DNA from: DATKQI01 sp035532755
GTDB taxonomy: Bacteria; Pseudomonadota; Alphaproteobacteria; Acetobacterales; Acetobacteraceae
Assembly (NCBI GenBank): GCA_035532755.1
Contig: DATKQI010000261.1
Coordinates: 1 to 9,909 of the forward strand
Direction: 5' to 3'
DNA: 9,909 nucleotides
Shown: one piece after another, positions 6,910-9,909 of the stretch
Position numbering within the stretch: the first letter of the stretch is position 1
Layout of the letters: each line of letters starts with the position of its first letter
Notes under the pieces: model-generated
What the model was told of the DNA's origin: nothing
Database searches by the model: none
The model's input: only the letters and a program-made list of their open reading frames with translations
Made by a program: the position numbers and the translations under genes

Positions 6910-7960
6910 AGTGGCGATCATCGGTGATCACTTCATGCGGTCGGACATGTTCGCGGCGGCCATCGAACGGGCATGCAACGGCGGCGTCCGCACTCGCACC
7001 CTCTCGCTGCCCTGGCCGGACGAGCCGATGGAGCACGGCTACCACCATCCGGGCATGGACGGGTTGAAGGAGTACCAGGGCGATCCGGATGCGATCGTCA
7101 GCTTCATCGGCGATGCGCCGATCCTGGTCACGCATCTTGCCCCCGTATCGGCCGCGATGCTGGACCGCATGCCGGGTCTGAGGTTCATCGCGGTCTCTCG
7201 CGGCGGCCCGGTGAACATCGACATGCGCGCGGCCGCCGCGCATGGCGTACGCGTGGTCAACACCCCCGGCCGCAACGCCACCGCTGTTGCCGAGTTCACG
7301 ATCGGGGCAATCCTGGCCGAAACGCGCCTGCTGCGCCTGGGGCACGAGGCCCTGCGCAACGGCGACTGGCGCGGGGATCTGTATCGGGCCGACCGCACCG
7401 GGCGTGAATTGTCGGAGATGACGGTCGGCGTGGTCGGATACGGTCATGTCGGTGTGCACGTGGCGCGCATGCTCAAGCCGTTTGGCTGCCGCATCCTCGT
7501 ATGCGATCCCTATGTGCAGATATCAGCCCAGGATCAGGCTGATGGTGTGAAACAGGTCCCGCTCGATCGCCTTCTGCAACAGGCGGATGTCGTCACCCTC
7601 CACGCGCGCGTCACCGCCGAAACAACGGGTTTCATCGGTGCCGCCCAGTTCGCGGCGATGCGGCCAGGGTCGTATTTCATCAACACCGCCCGCGGCCCGC
7701 TGGTCGATTACGATGCGCTGATCGCCATGCTCGAATCCGGCCATCTCGCCGGCGCGGCGCTCGACACCTTTGCCGTCGAACCCGCGCCGGCTGCGTGGAA
7801 GCTGCTGCACCTGCCGAACGTCACGCTCACGCCGCATATCGCCGGCGCATCGGTGCGCACGGTGCAGGTCGCGGCCGATGCGGCGGCCGAGGAGGTCCGC
7901 CGCTTCGTCGCGGGCGAGCCGCCGCGCAATCCCTGCTTTCCCCCATCTTCGGAGCGTTGA
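6899..7960 (+). CDS. D-2-hydroxyacid dehydrogenase (NAD-dependent, phosphoglycerate dehydrogenase-like)
   Basis: Cytoplasmic NAD(P)-dependent oxidoreductase of the D-isomer-specific 2-hydroxyacid dehydrogenase family, interconverting a 2-oxoacid and a D-2-hydroxyacid. At 353 aa it is of ordinary length without the C-terminal ACT region of some SerA proteins. The Rossmann motif is GYGHVG (180-185), with D203 at the end of the next strand favouring NAD. The catalytic set is complete: R265 (NTARGPLVD), E294 (DTFAVEP) and H313 (TPHIAG). ATG 6899 has AGGAGG six bases upstream and lies 11 nt inside the kinase gene. The first 13 codons after the start form one strong hairpin. The substrate is unknown; its place between a polyol kinase and an aldolase hints at an acid such as a glycerate, glyoxylate/glycolate or sugar-acid derivative (inference). 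Confidence 0.9.
   Translation: MPHEVAIIGDHFMRSDMFAAAIERACNGGVRTRTLSLPWPDEPMEHGYHHPGMDGLKEYQGDPDAIVSFIGDAPILVTHLAPVSAAMLDRMPGLRFIAVSRGGPVNIDMRAAAAHGVRVVNTPGRNATAVAEFTIGAILAETRLLRLGHEALRNGDWRGDLYRADRTGRELSEMTVGVVGYGHVGVHVARMLKPFGCRILVCDPYVQISAQDQADGVKQVPLDRLLQQADVVTLHARVTAETTGFIGAAQFAAMRPGSYFINTARGPLVDYDALIAMLESGHLAGAALDTFAVEPAPAAWKLLHLPNVTLTPHIAGASVRTVQVAADAAAEEVRRFVAGEPPRNPCFPPSSER
6902..6940 (+). repeat. Long inverted repeat / hairpin at kinase-dehydrogenase junction
   Basis: CCGCATGAAGTG (6902-6913) is perfectly repeated in inverse as CACTTCATGCGG (6929-6940). After a GCG bulge (6914-6916), ATCA (6917-6920) pairs with TGAT (6925-6928) around loop TCGG. The total is 16 pairs. It begins immediately after the dehydrogenase start codon and contains the kinase stop (6907-6909). 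No T-run follows. It could be an RNA processing or translational control element, or a dimeric regulator's DNA site. Confidence 0.65.
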
Positions 7961-7964
7961 TGCC

Positions 7965-8633
7965 ATGACCGATCTGCACATCCGCCGCGACATCGTCGAG
8001 GCCTGCCGGCGCATGAACGCGCTCGGCATCAACCAGGGAACCTCGGGCAACATCAGCGTGCGCCAGGGCGGCGCCATGCTGATCACGCCATCGGGAATCC
8101 CGTACGAGACGATGCAGCCCGAGGATATCGCCGAGATGCCGATCGAAGGCGAATATGGAAGCTGGACGGGGCCACTGAAGCCCTCCACGGAATGGCGCTT
8201 CCACCTCGACATCATGCGCGCCCGGCCCGAGGTCGGCGCGATCGTGCACAACCATGCCACGTTCTGCACCGTGCTCGCGATCGCCCGCAAGGAAATCCCC
8301 GCCTGCCACTACATGATGGCCGCTTTCGGCGGGCTCACGGTCAGGGTGTCGGAATACGCGACGTTCGGCACGAAGGAACTGTCCAGCCACGCACTGGCCG
8401 CCTTGCAGGACCGTTCCGCCTGCCTGCTCGCCAACCATGGCATGATCGCGCTGGGGAAGGATCTGGCGCAGGCGATGTGGCGCGCGGTGGAGCTGGAGAC
8501 GATCGCGAAGCAGTATTTCTACAGCTTGCAGATCGGCGGCCCGCATATTCTGAACGAAGCCCAGATCGCGGAAACCGCGGCGAAGTTCGGCACTTACGGT
8601 TTGCAGGATACCCCGCGTGAGGTCGCCGAGTGA
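7965..8633 (+). CDS. Class II aldolase, L-fuculose-phosphate aldolase-like
   Basis: Zinc-dependent cytoplasmic aldolase of the class II aldolase/adducin family, 222 aa against about 215 for E. coli FucA. FucA-type enzymes cleave ketose 1-phosphates to DHAP and an aldehyde. The catalytic/zinc set aligns: E76 (STEWRFH), H95 and H97 (VHNHA), H158 (LANHG). The tyrosines at Y116 (HYMMAAFGG) and Y211 (FGTYGL near the C-terminus) also match, as do NQGTSGNISV (23-32) and ITPSGIPYE (40-48). ATG 7965 is four bases after the dehydrogenase stop with GGAG at 7951-7954, ten bases upstream; no other plausible start is near. It overlaps the next gene by 4 nt. Substrate may be a ketose 1-phosphate made by kinase plus GlpD-like enzyme; an OtnC-like decarboxylase role is a less likely alternative. 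Confidence 0.9.
   Translation: MTDLHIRRDIVEACRRMNALGINQGTSGNISVRQGGAMLITPSGIPYETMQPEDIAEMPIEGEYGSWTGPLKPSTEWRFHLDIMRARPEVGAIVHNHATFCTVLAIARKEIPACHYMMAAFGGLTVRVSEYATFGTKELSSHALAALQDRSACLLANHGMIALGKDLAQAMWRAVELETIAKQYFYSLQIGGPHILNEAQIAETAAKFGTYGLQDTPREVAE
8618..8622 (+). promoter_or_regulatory. Ribosome binding site fixing the GTG start of the GlpD-type gene
   Basis: TGAGG within the end of the aldolase gene lies seven bases before GTG 8630. It supports that GTG over the nearby GTG at 8634, which is out of frame and meets a stop after six codons. Confidence 0.55.
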
Positions 8634-9909
8634 GTGAAGGCTTCGATCTTGTAGTGATTGGTGGTGGCATCAACGGCGCAGGGATCGCCCGCGATGCCGC
8701 CGGCCGCGGCCTCAAAGTACTGCTGTGCGAGAAGGATGATCTGGCCCAGGGCACCTCGTCCCGCTCCGGCAAGCTGGTTCATGGTGGTTTGCGGTATCTG
8801 GAGTATTACGAGTTTCGCCTGGTGCGAGAGGTGCTGATCGAGCGGGAAGTTCTGCTGCGTGCGGCGCCGCACATCGTCCGGCCGATGCGCTTCGTGCTGC
8901 CGCACAGTGCGGAGCAGCGCCCGGCGTGGATGGTGCGGCTGGGGCTGTTCCTGTACGACCATCTGGGTGGGCGGCAGACGCTGCCGGGCTCGCGGCGGCT
9001 GGATCTGCGGCGCAGCCCGGAAGGGGCGCCGCTGCGGGAGGGGTACGCCACGGCGTTCGAGTATTCGGATTGCTGGGTGGACGATGCGCGGCTGGTGGTG
9101 CTGAACGCGCTGGATGCGGCGGCGCGGGGGGTGGAGATCGCGGTGCGCACCGCGGCCACGGCGGCGCGACGGAGCGGCGAGGGCTGGGAGGTGGCGCTGC
9201 GTGCGGATGGCGGCGCCGAACGGACCGTGCGCGCCGGCATGCTGGTGAACGCCGCCGGCCCGTGGGTGGATCGGGTGGCTCAGGGCGTGGCGGGGATGAA
9301 CACGCCGAAGAAGGTGCGGCTGGTGAAGGGCAGCCACATCGTGGTGCGCAAGTTCTGGGAGGGTGCGCAGGCCTATCTGCTGCAGAACGACGACAAGCGG
9401 GTGATCTTCGTCAACCCGTATGAGGAGGATCTGTGCCTGATCGGCACGACGGACGTGCCGTTCGAGGGGGCGGCGGAGGATGTGGCGATCGTGCCGGCGG
9501 AGCGGTCGTACCTGCTGCGGGTGGTGAACCGCTACATGCGCCGGCAACTGGACGAGGCGGACATCGTCTGGGAGTATGCGGGGGTGCGGCCGCTGTATGA
9601 CGACGCGGCGGCGAATCCTTCGGCGGTGACGCGGGACTATGTGTTCGATGTGGACGGCGGGGAGGGGCGGGCGCCGCTGCTGTCGATCTTCGGCGGCAAG
9701 ATCACCACCTACCGCAAGCTGGCGGAGCATGCGCTGGCCCGGCTGGCGCCGTTCCACCCTGGGCTGAAGCCGGCCTGGACGGCGGGCGTGCCGCTGCCGG
9801 GCGGGGACATGCCGGGGGCGGACTTCGATGGCTTCCTGTCCGGCTTCCGCCAATCGCATCCCTGGCTGCCGGAGGGTCTGGCGCGGCACTACGCGCGCGC
9901 CTACGGCAC
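8630..9909 (+). CDS. glpD: FAD-dependent glycerol-3-phosphate dehydrogenase (GlpD type), 3' end outside window
   Basis: Membrane-associated flavoenzyme that oxidises sn-glycerol 3-phosphate to DHAP and passes electrons to quinone. The window holds 426 codons of a protein usually about 500 aa, so the C-terminus is cut off by the window edge. The FAD Rossmann motif GGGINGAG (11-18), the strongly conserved GTSSRSGKLVHGGLRYLEYYEFRLVREXLIERE region split over 41-72, FEYSDCWVDDARL (143-155), NAAGPWVD (207-214), IGTTDVP (271-277), GVRPL (318-322) and FGGKITTYRKLAE (354-366) are all in place. GTG 8630 overlaps the aldolase stop as GTGA. EryB, which oxidises erythritol phosphate, belongs to the same family and cannot be excluded, especially beside an EryA-like kinase and with no GlpK here. 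Codon choice shifts to G-ending codons (GCG, GGG, CGG, CTG) compared with the kinase gene. Confidence 0.85.
   Translation, partial: MSEGFDLVVIGGGINGAGIARDAAGRGLKVLLCEKDDLAQGTSSRSGKLVHGGLRYLEYYEFRLVREVLIEREVLLRAAPHIVRPMRFVLPHSAEQRPAWMVRLGLFLYDHLGGRQTLPGSRRLDLRRSPEGAPLREGYATAFEYSDCWVDDARLVVLNALDAAARGVEIAVRTAATAARRSGEGWEVALRADGGAERTVRAGMLVNAAGPWVDRVAQGVAGMNTPKKVRLVKGSHIVVRKFWEGAQAYLLQNDDKRVIFVNPYEEDLCLIGTTDVPFEGAAEDVAIVPAERSYLLRVVNRYMRRQLDEADIVWEYAGVRPLYDDAAANPSAVTRDYVFDVDGGEGRAPLLSIFGGKITTYRKLAEHALARLAPFHPGLKPAWTAGVPLPGGDMPGADFDGFLSGFRQSHPWLPEGLARHYARAYG

Noticed and set aside
5665..6921. 418-codon open frame on the - strand opposite the kinase gene
   Set aside because: Low-complexity Gly/Arg/Ala/His product without motifs, antisense to a well-supported FGGY kinase.
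8594..9889. 431-codon open frame on the - strand opposite the glpD-type gene
   Set aside because: The + strand encodes a clear GlpD family protein. The antisense product is rich in Arg, Pro, His and Gln with no domain, as expected from GC-rich third positions.
1..9909. Mobile elements, CRISPR arrays, tRNA or rRNA genes
   Set aside because: No spaced direct repeats, transposase or integrase coding, or tRNA-like folds were seen. The window is continuous transport and catabolic coding sequence.

Overview
This is a GC-rich window in which every credible gene lies on the + strand, in one tightly packed run. Gene content and codon use suggest an alphaproteobacterium, of the rhizobial or acetic-acid-bacterial type. 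That placement is an inference, because no rRNA or marker gene is present.

Layout: (1) 26-5351 encodes a CUT1-type ABC importer for a carbohydrate or polyol: solute-binding protein, two MalF/MalG-type permeases and two different MalK-type ATPases. The two-ATPase arrangement recalls the rhizobial glycerol (GlpSTPQV) and polyol (MptABCDE) importers. (2) 5344-9909 encodes catabolic enzymes: an FGGY kinase that looks most like erythritol kinase EryA, a D-2-hydroxyacid dehydrogenase, a zinc class II aldolase very close to L-fuculose-phosphate aldolase, and an FAD-dependent GlpD-type glycerol-3-phosphate dehydrogenase that runs off the window end. Junctions are 4-11 nt overlaps or a 4-nt gap, except for 71 nt between the binding protein and the first permease. 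No promoter, regulator, terminator, tRNA, mobile element or CRISPR was found; the promoter is presumably upstream.

How the genes may work together (inference): a polyol is imported, phosphorylated at a terminal carbon, oxidised by the GlpD-type enzyme to a ketose 1-phosphate, and cleaved by the aldolase to DHAP plus an aldehyde. The hydroxyacid dehydrogenase might handle the acid made from that aldehyde. Ordinary glycerol use is possible but no GlpK is present.

Points of most interest: (a) an in-frame TAG at 23-25 separates what looks like the end of a signal peptide (AMA/ANFD) from the mature binding protein, suggesting a nonsense mutation or base-call error at a former TGG Trp codon; (b) the two ATPases carry different active-site substitutions, predicting one degenerate and one near-canonical ATP site; (c) a large stem-loop lies between binding protein and permease, followed by a hairpin that covers the permease ribosome binding site; (d) a 16-bp hairpin begins immediately after the start codon of the dehydrogenase, at the kinase/dehydrogenase junction.
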